Shown: positions 25,522 through 34,603 of the stretch, one piece after another
Layout: each line of letters opens with the position of its first letter
How positions within the stretch are numbered: the stretch's first letter is position 1
DNA from: Sphingomonas sp.
Lineage (GTDB): Bacteria > Pseudomonadota > Alphaproteobacteria > Sphingomonadales > Sphingomonadaceae
Length of the DNA stretch: 64,000 nucleotides
Assembly (NCBI GenBank): GCA_017849555.1
Contig: JAFIGU010000095.1
Span: forward strand, 1-64,000
Direction of reading: 5' to 3'
Program-made: the position numbers and the translations under genes
The notes under the pieces: generated by a model
What the model was told of the DNA's origin: nothing
Database searches by the model: none
Seen by the model: the letters and a program-made list of their open reading frames with translations, nothing else

Positions 25522-25560
25522 TGGTGCCCAGAAGAGGACTCGAACCTCCACGCCCTTGCG
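25522..25560. other. Probable attachment site (att) in the tRNA-Leu 3' half
   Basis: Integrases of this family recombine in the 3' part of tRNA genes, and the element reconstitutes the tRNA end. The integrase lies on the side of the tRNA 3' end, so the crossover should be within these bases. The partner direct repeat at the other ICE end is not in the window, so the exact core cannot be defined. Confidence 0.5.
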
Positions 25561-25608
25561 AGCGCCAGCACCTGAAGCTGGTGCGTCTACCAATTCCGCC
25601 ATCTGGGC
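25522..25608 (-). tRNA. tRNA-Leu (anticodon CAG)
   Basis: On the minus strand an 87-nt cloverleaf runs from GCCCAGA to TCTGGGC plus encoded CCA. The D arm contains GGCGGAATTGGTAGACGC. The anticodon stem CCAGC/GCTGG encloses loop TTCAGGT with anticodon CAG, the long variable arm of class II tRNAs follows, and the T arm contains GGTTCGAGTCC. The gene is intact after ICE insertion, so the element restores its 3' end. Confidence 0.97.
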
Positions 25609-25625
25609 ACGGGGTAGGCCGGCGC

Positions 25626-25654
25626 CTCTAGGGGAGGCAGCCCGGCCTTGTCAA
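25626..25654 (-). promoter_or_regulatory. Promoter of tRNA-Leu
   Basis: On the minus strand a consensus -35 TTGACA (25,649-25,654) and a -10 CTAGAG (25,626-25,631) are separated by exactly 17 bp, with the -10 box 17 bp from the mature tRNA 5' end. The same -10 sequence precedes tRNA-Phe in this window. Confidence 0.8.
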
Positions 25655-25713
25655 CCGGGCTCGCTCAGGGCTAGGCGCTCAGGCATCGAAAATCTTTTTT
25701 GGACGGCTCGCGC

Positions 25714-26649
25714 ATGAAGGACAGGTTGGTCACGCTCGTCGGTGGCGGAGGCTTTATCGGCCGCTATGTCGCCCAGGCGCTGCTCGCGGCGGGAGCGCGG
25801 GTCCGCGTCGCGCAGCGCGATCCGCGCGACGCCTGGTTCCTGAAACCCCTCGGCGGGCTCGGCCAGACGCAATTCGTCGCCGCCGACGTCACCCGCCCCG
25901 ATACGATCGCGCGCGCCATCTCGGGCGCCGATCATGTCGTCAACCTCGTCGGCAGCTTCGCCGGCGATCTCGGGCGCATCCATGTCGAGGGCGCGCGCGC
26001 CATCGCGCAGGCCGCCGCACATAGCGGTGCCGAATCGCTCGTCCATTTCTCCGCGATCGGCGCCGATGCCGAATCGCCCTCCTCCTATGCGCGCACCAAG
26101 GCCGAGGGCGAGGCCGCGGTCCGTGCCGCTTTCCCCAAGGCGACGATCCTGCGCCCCGCCACCGTATTCGGCCGCGAGGACCAGTTCACCAATCGCTTCG
26201 CCGCGATGATCGCGCGGCTCCCCGTGGTGCCGGTGCTGCGCGCCGAAACGCGCTTCCAGCCGGTGTTCGTCGGCGACGTCGCGGCGGCGGCAGCCACCGC
26301 GCTCGCCGATCCGGCGCGGTTCGGTGGGCAGGTTTACGAACTCGGCGGCCCCGATGTGCTGACGATGCTCGGGCTTCACGAGTGGATCGCACGGACGATC
26401 GACCGCGACCCCGCCTTCCCCGCGCTGCCCGATATCGCCGGGCAGGCGATCGCGATGTTCGGCTTCCTACCCGGCGCGCCGCTCACCGCCGACCAGTGGA
26501 AGTTGCTCCAGCGCGACACCGTCGTCGCGCCCGGTGCGGCGGGGCTCGCCGCCTTGGGCGTCACCCCGACCCCGCTCGCGGCGGTCGCCCCCGACTGGCT
26601 GGTGCGTTATCGCCGCGCCGGTCGTTTCGCGGTCACCGCCAAGGCCTGA
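25714..26649 (+). CDS. NDUFA9-like NAD(P)-binding epimerase-family protein
   Basis: A 311-aa atypical short-chain dehydrogenase. The dinucleotide-binding motif VTLVGGGGFIGRYVAQAL lies at residues 5-22, VVNLVG near 76, and the active-site-like YARTKAEGE near 124-132 with the Y-x-x-x-K spacing. The branch is related to the complex I subunit NDUFA9 and to nucleoside-diphosphate-sugar epimerases; in alphaproteobacteria it is usually encoded beside other housekeeping genes such as uppP. The exact substrate is unknown. The ATG at 25,714 was preferred over a TTG five codons earlier because it begins the fold. It is the first chromosomal gene right of the ICE. Confidence 0.8.
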   Translation: MKDRLVTLVGGGGFIGRYVAQALLAAGARVRVAQRDPRDAWFLKPLGGLGQTQFVAADVTRPDTIARAISGADHVVNLVGSFAGDLGRIHVEGARAIAQAAAHSGAESLVHFSAIGADAESPSSYARTKAEGEAAVRAAFPKATILRPATVFGREDQFTNRFAAMIARLPVVPVLRAETRFQPVFVGDVAAAAATALADPARFGGQVYELGGPDVLTMLGLHEWIARTIDRDPAFPALPDIAGQAIAMFGFLPGAPLTADQWKLLQRDTVVAPGAAGLAALGVTPTPLAAVAPDWLVRYRRAGRFAVTAKA

Positions 26650-26703
26650 TTTCATCCCGCGCGCCTCGCTCGCGCGGGGCGCCGACGCGAGGACCATCCC
26701 CAC

Positions 26704-27513
26704 ATGACCGACCTGCTGATCGTGATCCTGCTCGGGATCGTCGAGGGCGTGACCGAATTCCTGCCCGTCTCCTCCACCGGGCATCTGATCCTCGCCGGCG
26801 CGTTGCTCGGGCTGCCCGAGGCCGATGCGACCTTCGATATCGTCATCCAGCTCGGCGCGATCCTCGCCGTGGTGGTGTTGTTCTGGGGGCGCTTCATGAT
26901 CGTCGCGCGCGGGCTGCTGCGCCGCGAGCCGCAAGCGATCGCCTTCACCCGCAACGTGCTGCTCGGCTTCCTCCCCGCGGCTTTGGTCGGCGCGGTCGCC
27001 TATAAGGCGATCAAGGCGGTGCTCGAGGCGCCGGTGATCGCCCCGACCGTGGTGGCGATCGCGCTGATCGTCGGCGGCATCGCGATCCTCGTCATCGAAC
27101 GCTTCGCCCCGCCGTCGAAGGGCGGGATGGTCGAGGATATGTCGTGGCGCACCGCGCTCGGCGTCGGGGTGCTGCAATGCCTGGCGATGATCCCCGGGGT
27201 CAGCCGCTCGGGCGCAACGATCATGGGCGCGCGCGCGATGGGGGTCTCGCGCGAGACCGCGGCCGAATACAGCTTCTTCCTCGCCATCCCGACGATGCTC
27301 GGCGCGACCGCGCTCACCTTGTGGAAGAGCCGTCACGAATTGAGCGGCGCACATGTCGGGTCGATCGCGATCGGGTTCGTCGTTTCGTTCCTCGTCGCGA
27401 TGGTGGTGATCCGCTGGTTCATGTCGATCGTGGCGAAACATGGCTTCCAGCCCTTCGCCTGGTATCGAATCGTTGCCGGCGCCGTTGCGCTCATCGCAAT
27501 TTTCCTCCATTAA
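26704..27513 (+). CDS. uppP: Undecaprenyl-diphosphate phosphatase
   Basis: A 269-aa polytopic membrane enzyme that dephosphorylates undecaprenyl diphosphate and so recycles the lipid carrier for peptidoglycan; overexpression gives bacitracin resistance (BacA). The two catalytic motifs are clear: GIVEGVTEFLPVSSTGHLIL at residues 12-31 and PGVSRSGATIMG near 165-176. About eight hydrophobic helices fill the remainder. The length is normal for the family. It follows the NDUFA9-like gene by 54 bp on the same strand. Confidence 0.96.
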   Translation: MTDLLIVILLGIVEGVTEFLPVSSTGHLILAGALLGLPEADATFDIVIQLGAILAVVVLFWGRFMIVARGLLRREPQAIAFTRNVLLGFLPAALVGAVAYKAIKAVLEAPVIAPTVVAIALIVGGIAILVIERFAPPSKGGMVEDMSWRTALGVGVLQCLAMIPGVSRSGATIMGARAMGVSRETAAEYSFFLAIPTMLGATALTLWKSRHELSGAHVGSIAIGFVVSFLVAMVVIRWFMSIVAKHGFQPFAWYRIVAGAVALIAIFLH

Positions 27514-27646
27514 GACCGATACGGACGCTTTATTGGAGCGTTATTCGCTCTTTTCGACCCGATAAAAGGGCCAAACCGCCATATAGGTCAGCAATGCTGA
27601 CTTGTTGTCCCGACCCGGCTGTGAGAACGCAGCCGGCGGAGGGCTT

Positions 27647-29086
27647 ATGGCTGTTGAAAAGATGCTTCGATTCGTCGCGAAGGCGCAGTCCTATCCGGAC
27701 AAGCGCGGGGCGGCGGCGCGTGCGGCGGACTTTCGCGAGATCGCCGATCGCTATGCGGAGACGGCGGCCGAGGATCAGGCGTCGCGCTGCTCGCAATGCG
27801 GGGTGCCTTATTGCTCGGTGCATTGCCCGCTCCACAACCATATCCCCGATTGGCTGCGGCTGACCGCCGAAGGGCGGCTGCGTGAAGCCTATGAGCTGAG
27901 CAACAGCACCTCGACCATGCCCGAGATCTGCGGCCGCATCTGCCCGCAGGACCGGTTGTGCGAGGGCAATTGCGTGATCGAATTCTCCGGCCACGGCGCG
28001 GTGACGATCGGGTCGGTCGAGAAATTCATCACCGATACCGCCTGGGAAGAAGGCTGGGTCGAGCCGCTCAAGCCCGGCGCGCCGCGCGGCCAGTCGGTCG
28101 GGGTGATCGGCGCCGGGCCGGCGGGGCTGTCGGCGGCGGAATATCTCCGCGTCCGCGGCTATGAGGTGCATGTCTATGACCGGCACGACCGCGCCGGCGG
28201 GCTGCTGACCTATGGCATCCCCGGGTTCAAGCTCGAGAAACCGGTGGTGATGCGCCGCGTCGAGCGGCTGCGCGAAGGCGGGATCGTGTTCCACGAAGGG
28301 TTCGAAGTCGGCCGCGACGCGACGCTCGATGATCTGCGCCAGCGCCACGACGCACTCGTCATCGCCACCGGCGTCTATCGCGCCCGCGCGATCGACGTGC
28401 CGGGCAGCGCCGCCGAGGGCGTGGTCGAGGCGCTCGATTATCTTACCGCCTCCAACCGCAAAGGCTTCGGCGACGCCGTCCCGGCGTTCGACGACGGCAG
28501 CCTCGATGCCGCGGGCAAGCATGTCGTGGTGGTCGGCGGGGGCGATACCGCGATGGACTGCGTGCGCACCGCGATCCGCCAGGGCGCCAAGAGCGTCAAA
28601 TGCCTCTACCGCCGCGACCGCGCCAATATGCCGGGCAGCCAGCGAGAGGTGGCCAATGCCGAGGAAGAGGGCGTCGAGTTCGTCTGGCTCTCCGCCCCGC
28701 TCGCGTTCGACGGCGAGAAGGTATCGAGCGTCCGCGCCAGCCGGATGCGGCTCGGCGCCGCCGATTCCAGCGGCCGCCGCGCGCCGGAGATCGATCCGGG
28801 CAATGAACTGTCCTTCCCCGCCGACCTGGTGATCAAGGCGCTGGGCTTCGATGCCGAGGAACTGCCGCGGCTGTGGGATGCGCCCGAACTGGGGGTAACG
28901 CGCTGGGGCACCTTGCTGGTCGACGGCAAGACGCTGATGACCAGCCTCGACGGCGTGTTCGCCGCGGGCGATATCGTGCGGGGCGCGAGCCTCGTGGTGT
29001 GGGCGATCCGCGACGGGCGCGATGTCGCCGAGCAGATGCATAAGTGGCTCAAGGCCAAGGCCGCGAGCGAACGGGTGGCGGCATGA
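27647..29086 (+). CDS. gltD: Glutamate synthase, small (beta) subunit
   Basis: A 479-aa NADPH-dependent subunit that feeds electrons to GltB for glutamate synthesis from glutamine and 2-oxoglutarate. N-terminal cysteines RCSQCGVPYCSVHCP near residues 45-59 and CGRICPQDRLCEGNC near 94-108 bind 4Fe-4S clusters. GVIGAGPAGLSAAEYL near 150-165 binds FAD, and a second GGGDTAMDC motif near 297-305 binds NADPH. The start ATG 27,647 has GGAGGG just upstream. Its stop overlaps the DUF2059 gene as ATGA. gltD precedes gltB here, the reverse of the usual order. Confidence 0.95.
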   Translation: MAVEKMLRFVAKAQSYPDKRGAAARAADFREIADRYAETAAEDQASRCSQCGVPYCSVHCPLHNHIPDWLRLTAEGRLREAYELSNSTSTMPEICGRICPQDRLCEGNCVIEFSGHGAVTIGSVEKFITDTAWEEGWVEPLKPGAPRGQSVGVIGAGPAGLSAAEYLRVRGYEVHVYDRHDRAGGLLTYGIPGFKLEKPVVMRRVERLREGGIVFHEGFEVGRDATLDDLRQRHDALVIATGVYRARAIDVPGSAAEGVVEALDYLTASNRKGFGDAVPAFDDGSLDAAGKHVVVVGGGDTAMDCVRTAIRQGAKSVKCLYRRDRANMPGSQREVANAEEEGVEFVWLSAPLAFDGEKVSSVRASRMRLGAADSSGRRAPEIDPGNELSFPADLVIKALGFDAEELPRLWDAPELGVTRWGTLLVDGKTLMTSLDGVFAAGDIVRGASLVVWAIRDGRDVAEQMHKWLKAKAASERVAA

Positions 29087-29784
29087 TGCTGCGTCATGCG
29101 CTGTGCGCGGCCGCGCTGTTCGCCGCCCCCACGCCGTTGCTTGCCGAGCCGGTGACCGAGGCACCGGCCGCGCTTCCGGCACCCGATCCCGCGCGTCTTG
29201 TCGCGGCGCGGCCGGTTATCGACGCGCTGTGGCCGCTCGGCACCTATGCCCGCGTCATGCATGCGACGATGGATCAGGTCGTGCAGGGCACGATGATGCG
29301 GATGTTCGACATGAAGCCGCACGAATTCGCCAAGAACATGGGGCTCCCGGCCGACGCGAGCAAAGCGAAGGACGTCCACCCGGACGAAACGCTTGGGCAG
29401 GCGGCGGATCGCGCCGATCCCTATTTCCGCGAGCGGATGCGCATCACGATGAAGGTGATGGGCGACGAGATGGCCACGTTGATGACCGAGATCGAGCCCG
29501 AGGTTCGCGATGCCCTCACCGCGTCCTATGCCCGGCGCTTCTCGGTGGCTGAACTCGGTGACCTCCAGCGTTTCTTCGCGACGCCCACCGGCAAGGCTTA
29601 TGCCTCTGATTCGATGCTGCTGATGATGGGGCCGGATATGGTCAACGCGATGCAGGCATTCGTACCGAAGATGATGCAGGCGATGCCGAAGATCATGGCT
29701 CATGTCGCCGATGCGACCAAACATCTCCCGCCCCCGCCGAAAAAGACGTCAACCGACGCCGCGACCGGAAAGGACGCGAAGTGA
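29083..29784 (+). CDS. DUF2059-family secreted protein
   Basis: A 233-aa protein with a signal peptide ending near LLAEP (residue 20). The C-terminal helical domain contains RRFSVAELGDLQRFFATPTGKAY-type sequence near residues 150-172, the core of DUF2059. The function of this periplasmic family is unknown. It is wedged between gltD and gltB by a 4-bp overlap at each end (ATGA, then GTGA), so all three are cotranscribed and translationally coupled. The repeated Met-rich, Lys/Pro tail is probably disordered. The call is based on motif recognition. Confidence 0.75.
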   Translation: MMLRHALCAAALFAAPTPLLAEPVTEAPAALPAPDPARLVAARPVIDALWPLGTYARVMHATMDQVVQGTMMRMFDMKPHEFAKNMGLPADASKAKDVHPDETLGQAADRADPYFRERMRITMKVMGDEMATLMTEIEPEVRDALTASYARRFSVAELGDLQRFFATPTGKAYASDSMLLMMGPDMVNAMQAFVPKMMQAMPKIMAHVADATKHLPPPPKKTSTDAATGKDAK

Positions 29785-32700
29785 CCCAGGATCGCACGGA
29801 GGCCCCCGTCATGGCCCGCACGCTCGAAGAACAGCGCACCCACCTTGCCACGCACGGCATGTACCGCCCCGAGCTCGAATCCGATGCCTGCGGCGTCGGC
29901 CTCGTCGCCGCGACCGATGGGCGGCCGTCGCGCCGCGTCGTCCAGTCGGCGATCGATGCATTGAAGGCGGTGTGGCATCGCGGCGCGGTCGATGCCGACG
30001 GCAAGACCGGCGACGGCGCGGGGATCCACGTCGATCTGCCGATCCGCTTCTTCGACGATGCGATCGCGGCGAGCGGGCACAAGGTGCTCCACAACCGGCT
30101 CGCGGTCGGCATGATATTCCTGCCGCGCACCGATCTCGGCGCGCAGGAAACCTGCCGCACGATCGTCGAGAGCGCGATCATCGAGGCGGGCTATACGATC
30201 TACGGCTGGCGCCAGGTGCCGGTCGACGTCAGCGTGATCGGGCGCAAGGCGCAGGAAACCCGCCCCGAGATCGAACAGATCATGATCGCCGGGCCGCTGC
30301 CCGAAGAGGTCGACGCGGCCGAATTCGAGAAGAACCTCTATCTCGTCCGCCGGCGGATCGAGAAGCGCGTGATCGCGGCGCAGATCCAGGGCTTCTACAT
30401 CTGCTCGCTCTCGTGCCGCTCGATCGTCTACAAGGGGCTGTTCCTCGCCGAGAGCCTGTCGGTGTTCTACCCGGACCTGACCGACAAGCGCTTCGAGAGC
30501 CGCGTCGCGATCTTCCACCAGCGTTATTCGACCAACACCTTCCCGCAATGGTGGTTGGCGCAGCCGTTCCGCTGCCTCGCGCACACCGGCGAGATCAACA
30601 CGATCCGCGGCAACAAGAACTGGATGCTGAGCCACGAGATCCGCATGGCCTCGATCGCGTTCGGCGAGCATTCGGAGGATATCAAGCCGGTGATCCCGGC
30701 GGGCGCGAGCGACACCGCCGCGCTCGATGCGACCTTCGAGGCGATCTGCCGCTCGGGCCGCGATGCGCCAACCGCGAAGCTGATGCTGGTGCCCGAGGCG
30801 TGGCGCAACAGCGGCGACGAGGATGTGCCGCCTGCACATGCCGCGATGTACCAATATCTCGCCAGCGTGATGGAGCCGTGGGACGGCCCGGCGGCGCTGG
30901 CGATGACCGACGGCCGCTGGGCGGTCGCCGGGATGGACCGCAACGCGCTGCGTCCGCTGCGTTATACCGAGACCGCCGACGGGCTGCTGATCGTCGGATC
31001 GGAAAGCGGGATGGTCGTCGTGCCCGAATCGACGATCATCGCCAAGGGCCGGCTCGGGCCGGGGCAGATGATCGCGGTCGATCTCGCCGAGGGGCGCGTG
31101 TTCCACGATCGCGAGATCAAGGACCGCATCGCCGGCGAGCAGGATTATGCCGCGATGATCGGCAATTTCGCGACGCTCGACGATCTTCCGCCGGCGCCGG
31201 CGGGGACCGTGCCGCGCTACGACCGCGCCGAGCTGGCGCGGCGGCAGGTCGCGGCAGGGCAGACGCTCGAGGATATGGAACTGATCCTCGCGCCGATGGT
31301 CGAGACCGGCAAGGAAGCGATCGGCTCGATGGGCGACGATACGCCGCTTGCGGTGATCTCGGACAAGCCGCGATTGCTCAGCCATTTCTTCCGGCAGAAT
31401 TTCTCGCAGGTCACCAACCCGCCGATCGACAGCTTGCGCGAACGTTATGTGATGTCGCTCAAGACGCGCTTCGGCAATCTCGCCAACATCCTCGATACCG
31501 AGGATCGGCGCGAGCGCGTGCTGGTGATGGATTCGCCGGTGCTCACCTCGGCGATGTGGGGCGGGCTCAAGGCACATTTCGGCAATTCGGCGGCGGAGAT
31601 CGACTGCACCTTCGAGGCGGCGGGCGATGCCGAGCGGCTGCGCGCCGCGATCCAGCGCATCCGCAACCAGGCCGAGCAGGCGGTGCGCGAGGGCAAGAGC
31701 GAATTGTTCCTCACCGACGAGCATATCGGCCCCGATCGCGTCGCGATCCCCGGCGTGCTCGCGGCGGCGGCGGTGCATACGCATCTCGTGCGGCGCGGGC
31801 TTCGTTCCTATGCCTCGATCAACGTCCGCGCGGCGGAATGCCTCGACACGCATTATTATGCGGTGCTGATCGGGGTCGGCGCGACGACGGTGAACGCCTA
31901 TCTGGCGGAGGCGGCGATCGCCGATCGCCACGCGCGCGGGCTGTTCGGCGACCTCGCGATCGAACAATGCCTCGAGCGGCATCGCACCGCGATCGAGGAA
32001 GGGCTGCTCAAGATCATGTCGAAGATGGGGATCGCGGTGATCTCCAGCTATCGCGGCGGCTATAATTTCGAGGCGGTGGGCCTCAGCCGCGCGCTGGTCA
32101 ACGATCTGTTCCCGGGGATGCCGGCGAAGATCTCGGGCGAGGGCTATGCCTCGCTCCATATCAACGCGACCGAGCGGCACGAGGCGGCGTTCGATCCGGC
32201 AGTGGTCAACCTGCCGATCGGCGGCTTCTATCGCCAGCGCCACACCGGCGAGGCGCATGCCTATTCGGCGCAGCTGATGCATCTGTTGCAGACCTCGGTC
32301 GCGACCGACAGCTACACCACCTATCTGCAATTCGCGCGCGGGGTGGCCGATCTGCCGCCGATCTATCTGCGCGATCTGCTACAGTTCAACTTCCCCGGCG
32401 AGGGCATCCCGGTCGATCAGGTCGAGCCGATCACCGAGATCCGCAAGCGCTTCGTGACGCCGGGGATGTCGCTGGGCGCGCTCAGCCCCGAGGCGCACGA
32501 GACGCTGGCGATCGCGATGAACCGCATCGGCGCCAAAGCGGTGTCGGGCGAGGGCGGCGAGGACAAGGCGCGCTACACGCCTTATGCCAACGGCGACAAC
32601 GCCAATTCGGTGATCAAGCAGATCGCCAGCGGGCGGTTCGGCGTCACGGCAGAATATCTCAACGCCTGCGAGGAGATCGAGATCAAGGTAGCGCAGGGCG

Positions 32701-34340
32701 CCAAGCCCGGCGAGGGCGGCCAGCTCCCCGGCTTCAAGGTCACCGAATTCATCGCGAAGTTGCGCCACGCAACTCCGGGGGTGACGCTGATCTCGCCGCC
32801 GCCGCATCACGATATCTATTCGATCGAGGATCTGGCGCAGCTGATCTACGATCTGAAGCAGATCAATCCGCGCGCGCGGGTCTGCGTCAAGCTCGTCTCG
32901 TCGGCCGGGATCGGCACGGTGGCGGCGGGCGTCGCCAAGGCGCACGCCGACGTGATCCTCGTCTCGGGGCACGTCGGCGGCACCGGCGCCTCCCCGCAGA
33001 CCAGCATCAAATATGCCGGCACCCCGTGGGAAATGGGGCTGAGCGAGGTCAATCAGGTGCTGACGCTCAACGGGCTGCGCGGCCGCGTCAAGCTGCGCAC
33101 CGACGGCGGGCTCAAGACCGGGCGCGACATCGTGATCGCCGCGATCCTCGGCGCGGAGGAATTCGGCATCGGCACGCTCTCGCTGGTCGCGATGGGCTGC
33201 ATCATGGTGCGGCAATGCCATTCGAACACCTGCCCCGTCGGCGTCTGCACGCAGGACGACAAGCTGCGGCAGAAGTTCGTCGGGACGCCGGAAAAGGTCA
33301 TCAACCTGATGACCTTCATCGCCGAGGAGGTGCGCGACATCCTCGCCCGGCTCGGCGTGCGCAGCCTCGACGAGGTGATCGGGCGCACCGAATTGCTCCG
33401 CCAGGTGAGCCGTGGCGCCGAGCATCTCGACGATCTCGACTTGAACCCGATACTCGCCAAGGTCGATGCCGACGACGACCAGCGTCGTTTCAGCCTCAAG
33501 ACCTTCCGCAACGAAGTGCCCGACAGCCTCGATGCGCAGATCATCAAGGATGCGGCGGCGGTCTTCTCGCGCGGCGAGAAGATGCAGCTCACTTATTCGG
33601 TGCGCAACACGCATCGCGCGGTGGGCACGCGGTTGTCGAGCGAGATCACCGCGCGCTTCGGGATGGACACGCTCGCCGACGGCCACGTCACGATCCGGCT
33701 GCGCGGCTCGGCCGGGCAGAGCCTCGGCGCGTTCCTCGTCAAGGGCGTCAAGCTCGAGGTGTTCGGCGATGCCAATGATTATGTCGGCAAGGGCCTGTCC
33801 GGCGGGGTGATCGTGGTGCGCCCGGCGGTGTCGTCGCCGCTCGCCAGCCAGAACAACACGATCATCGGCAATACCGTGCTCTACGGCGCGACCGCCGGGC
33901 GGCTCTATGCCGCCGGGCAGGCCGGGGAGCGTTTCGCGGTGCGCAATTCGGGCGCGACCGTGGTGGTCGAAGGCTGCGGCGCCAACGGCTGCGAATATAT
34001 GACCGGCGGCACCGCGGTGGTGCTCGGCGAGGTCGGCGCCAATTTCGGCGCCGGCATGACCGGCGGGATGGCGTTCGTCTACGATCCCAACGGCAGCTTC
34101 GCGCGCCGCGCCAACCCGGAAAGCATCACCTGGCAGAGGCTCTCGGCGCTGCATTGGGAAAGCGTGCTGCAGAATCTGATCCGCGAACATGCCGAGGTGA
34201 CCGACAGCAAATGGTCGCGCGCGATCCTCGAGGATTGGGAGCGCGAGGCCGGGCATTTCTGGCAGGTCGTGCCGAAGGAGATGCTCACCCGCCTCTCCCA
34301 CCCGCTCGACGACAGCGAGGCGCTGGAGGCGGCGGAGTAG
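29781..34340 (+). CDS. gltB: Glutamate synthase, large (alpha) subunit
   Basis: A 1519-aa class II glutamine amidotransferase/synthase. The nucleophile Cys is residue 37 in DACGVGLVA, preceded by a propeptide that should be removed. The FMN-binding synthase domain follows, with the 3Fe-4S cysteines CIMVRQCHSNTCPVGVC near residues 1137-1153 and the C-terminal GXGXG beta-helix near 1390-1440 (GCEYMTGGTAVVLGEVGANF). The length is normal. The GTG start at 29,781 overlaps the DUF2059 stop. It acts in the cytoplasm with GltD. Two palindromes follow its stop. Confidence 0.96.
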   Translation: MTQDRTEAPVMARTLEEQRTHLATHGMYRPELESDACGVGLVAATDGRPSRRVVQSAIDALKAVWHRGAVDADGKTGDGAGIHVDLPIRFFDDAIAASGHKVLHNRLAVGMIFLPRTDLGAQETCRTIVESAIIEAGYTIYGWRQVPVDVSVIGRKAQETRPEIEQIMIAGPLPEEVDAAEFEKNLYLVRRRIEKRVIAAQIQGFYICSLSCRSIVYKGLFLAESLSVFYPDLTDKRFESRVAIFHQRYSTNTFPQWWLAQPFRCLAHTGEINTIRGNKNWMLSHEIRMASIAFGEHSEDIKPVIPAGASDTAALDATFEAICRSGRDAPTAKLMLVPEAWRNSGDEDVPPAHAAMYQYLASVMEPWDGPAALAMTDGRWAVAGMDRNALRPLRYTETADGLLIVGSESGMVVVPESTIIAKGRLGPGQMIAVDLAEGRVFHDREIKDRIAGEQDYAAMIGNFATLDDLPPAPAGTVPRYDRAELARRQVAAGQTLEDMELILAPMVETGKEAIGSMGDDTPLAVISDKPRLLSHFFRQNFSQVTNPPIDSLRERYVMSLKTRFGNLANILDTEDRRERVLVMDSPVLTSAMWGGLKAHFGNSAAEIDCTFEAAGDAERLRAAIQRIRNQAEQAVREGKSELFLTDEHIGPDRVAIPGVLAAAAVHTHLVRRGLRSYASINVRAAECLDTHYYAVLIGVGATTVNAYLAEAAIADRHARGLFGDLAIEQCLERHRTAIEEGLLKIMSKMGIAVISSYRGGYNFEAVGLSRALVNDLFPGMPAKISGEGYASLHINATERHEAAFDPAVVNLPIGGFYRQRHTGEAHAYSAQLMHLLQTSVATDSYTTYLQFARGVADLPPIYLRDLLQFNFPGEGIPVDQVEPITEIRKRFVTPGMSLGALSPEAHETLAIAMNRIGAKAVSGEGGEDKARYTPYANGDNANSVIKQIASGRFGVTAEYLNACEEIEIKVAQGAKPGEGGQLPGFKVTEFIAKLRHATPGVTLISPPPHHDIYSIEDLAQLIYDLKQINPRARVCVKLVSSAGIGTVAAGVAKAHADVILVSGHVGGTGASPQTSIKYAGTPWEMGLSEVNQVLTLNGLRGRVKLRTDGGLKTGRDIVIAAILGAEEFGIGTLSLVAMGCIMVRQCHSNTCPVGVCTQDDKLRQKFVGTPEKVINLMTFIAEEVRDILARLGVRSLDEVIGRTELLRQVSRGAEHLDDLDLNPILAKVDADDDQRRFSLKTFRNEVPDSLDAQIIKDAAAVFSRGEKMQLTYSVRNTHRAVGTRLSSEITARFGMDTLADGHVTIRLRGSAGQSLGAFLVKGVKLEVFGDANDYVGKGLSGGVIVVRPAVSSPLASQNNTIIGNTVLYGATAGRLYAAGQAGERFAVRNSGATVVVEGCGANGCEYMTGGTAVVLGEVGANFGAGMTGGMAFVYDPNGSFARRANPESITWQRLSALHWESVLQNLIREHAEVTDSKWSRAILEDWEREAGHFWQVVPKEMLTRLSHPLDDSEALEAAE

Positions 34341-34349
34341 GAAATAGCG

Positions 34350-34420
34350 TCCACCCCGGCGCAGGCCGGGGTCCAGTATCGGGCCGCTCGTTGCTGGACC
34401 CCGGCCTTCGCCGGGGTGGA
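34350..34420. repeat. Long palindrome downstream of gltB (family A)
   Basis: Two 27-bp arms (34,350-34,376 and 34,394-34,420) are inverted copies with a single mismatch and a 17-nt loop. Each arm is itself a small GCCGGGG-type hairpin. It lies 10 bp after the gltB stop and could act as terminator or mRNA stabiliser. Close relatives occur at 35,655, 44,188, 47,738 and 62,377. Confidence 0.85.
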
Positions 34421-34430
34421 CATTGCTTGT

Positions 34431-34450
34431 GTCCCCGCGAAGGCGGGGAC
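34431..34450. repeat. Short GTCCCCGC palindrome
   Basis: GTCCCCGC and GCGGGGAC flank a GAAG tetraloop in a perfect 20-bp hairpin, next to the gltB palindrome. A partial copy, TGTCCCCGCGAAG, recurs near 62,332, and a related one starts the element at 63,362. Confidence 0.7.
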
Positions 34451-34603
34451 CCAGAGGCCAAGAGCGGCGGGGTTGGTGTTCTCGTCCGCTGGGTTCCCGC
34501 TTTCGCGGAAACACATGATATTCCAGATGCGATCGGCGCTTATTGAGCTTTCCGGCGCAACCGCCGTTGCCGCATCGCCGCCACCCGGCTTATGGGTGGC
34601 GGC

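Larger units (their letters stand above)
1..25560. mobile_element. Right-hand part of an integrative and conjugative element in tRNA-Leu
   Basis: The segment ends at a tRNA-Leu gene whose 3' end faces a tyrosine integrase 178 bp away, the usual layout of a tRNA-targeting ICE. Inside lie a P-type conjugation cluster, a coupling protein gene, an excisionase-like gene, a toxin-antitoxin pair and a defence-like cargo. By eye the cargo is less GC-rich than the chromosome to the right. No second copy of the tRNA 3' end was found in positions 1-25,500, and no relaxase or replication gene is present, so the left end and the DNA-processing genes should lie outside the window. The right boundary is placed within the tRNA 3' half and is approximate. 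Confidence 0.8.

Noticed and set aside
29700..34514. Long minus-strand open frames opposite gltB (about 870 and 710 codons)
   Set aside because: Same shadow effect; the translations have low-complexity Arg/His/Asp composition while gltB has all motifs.
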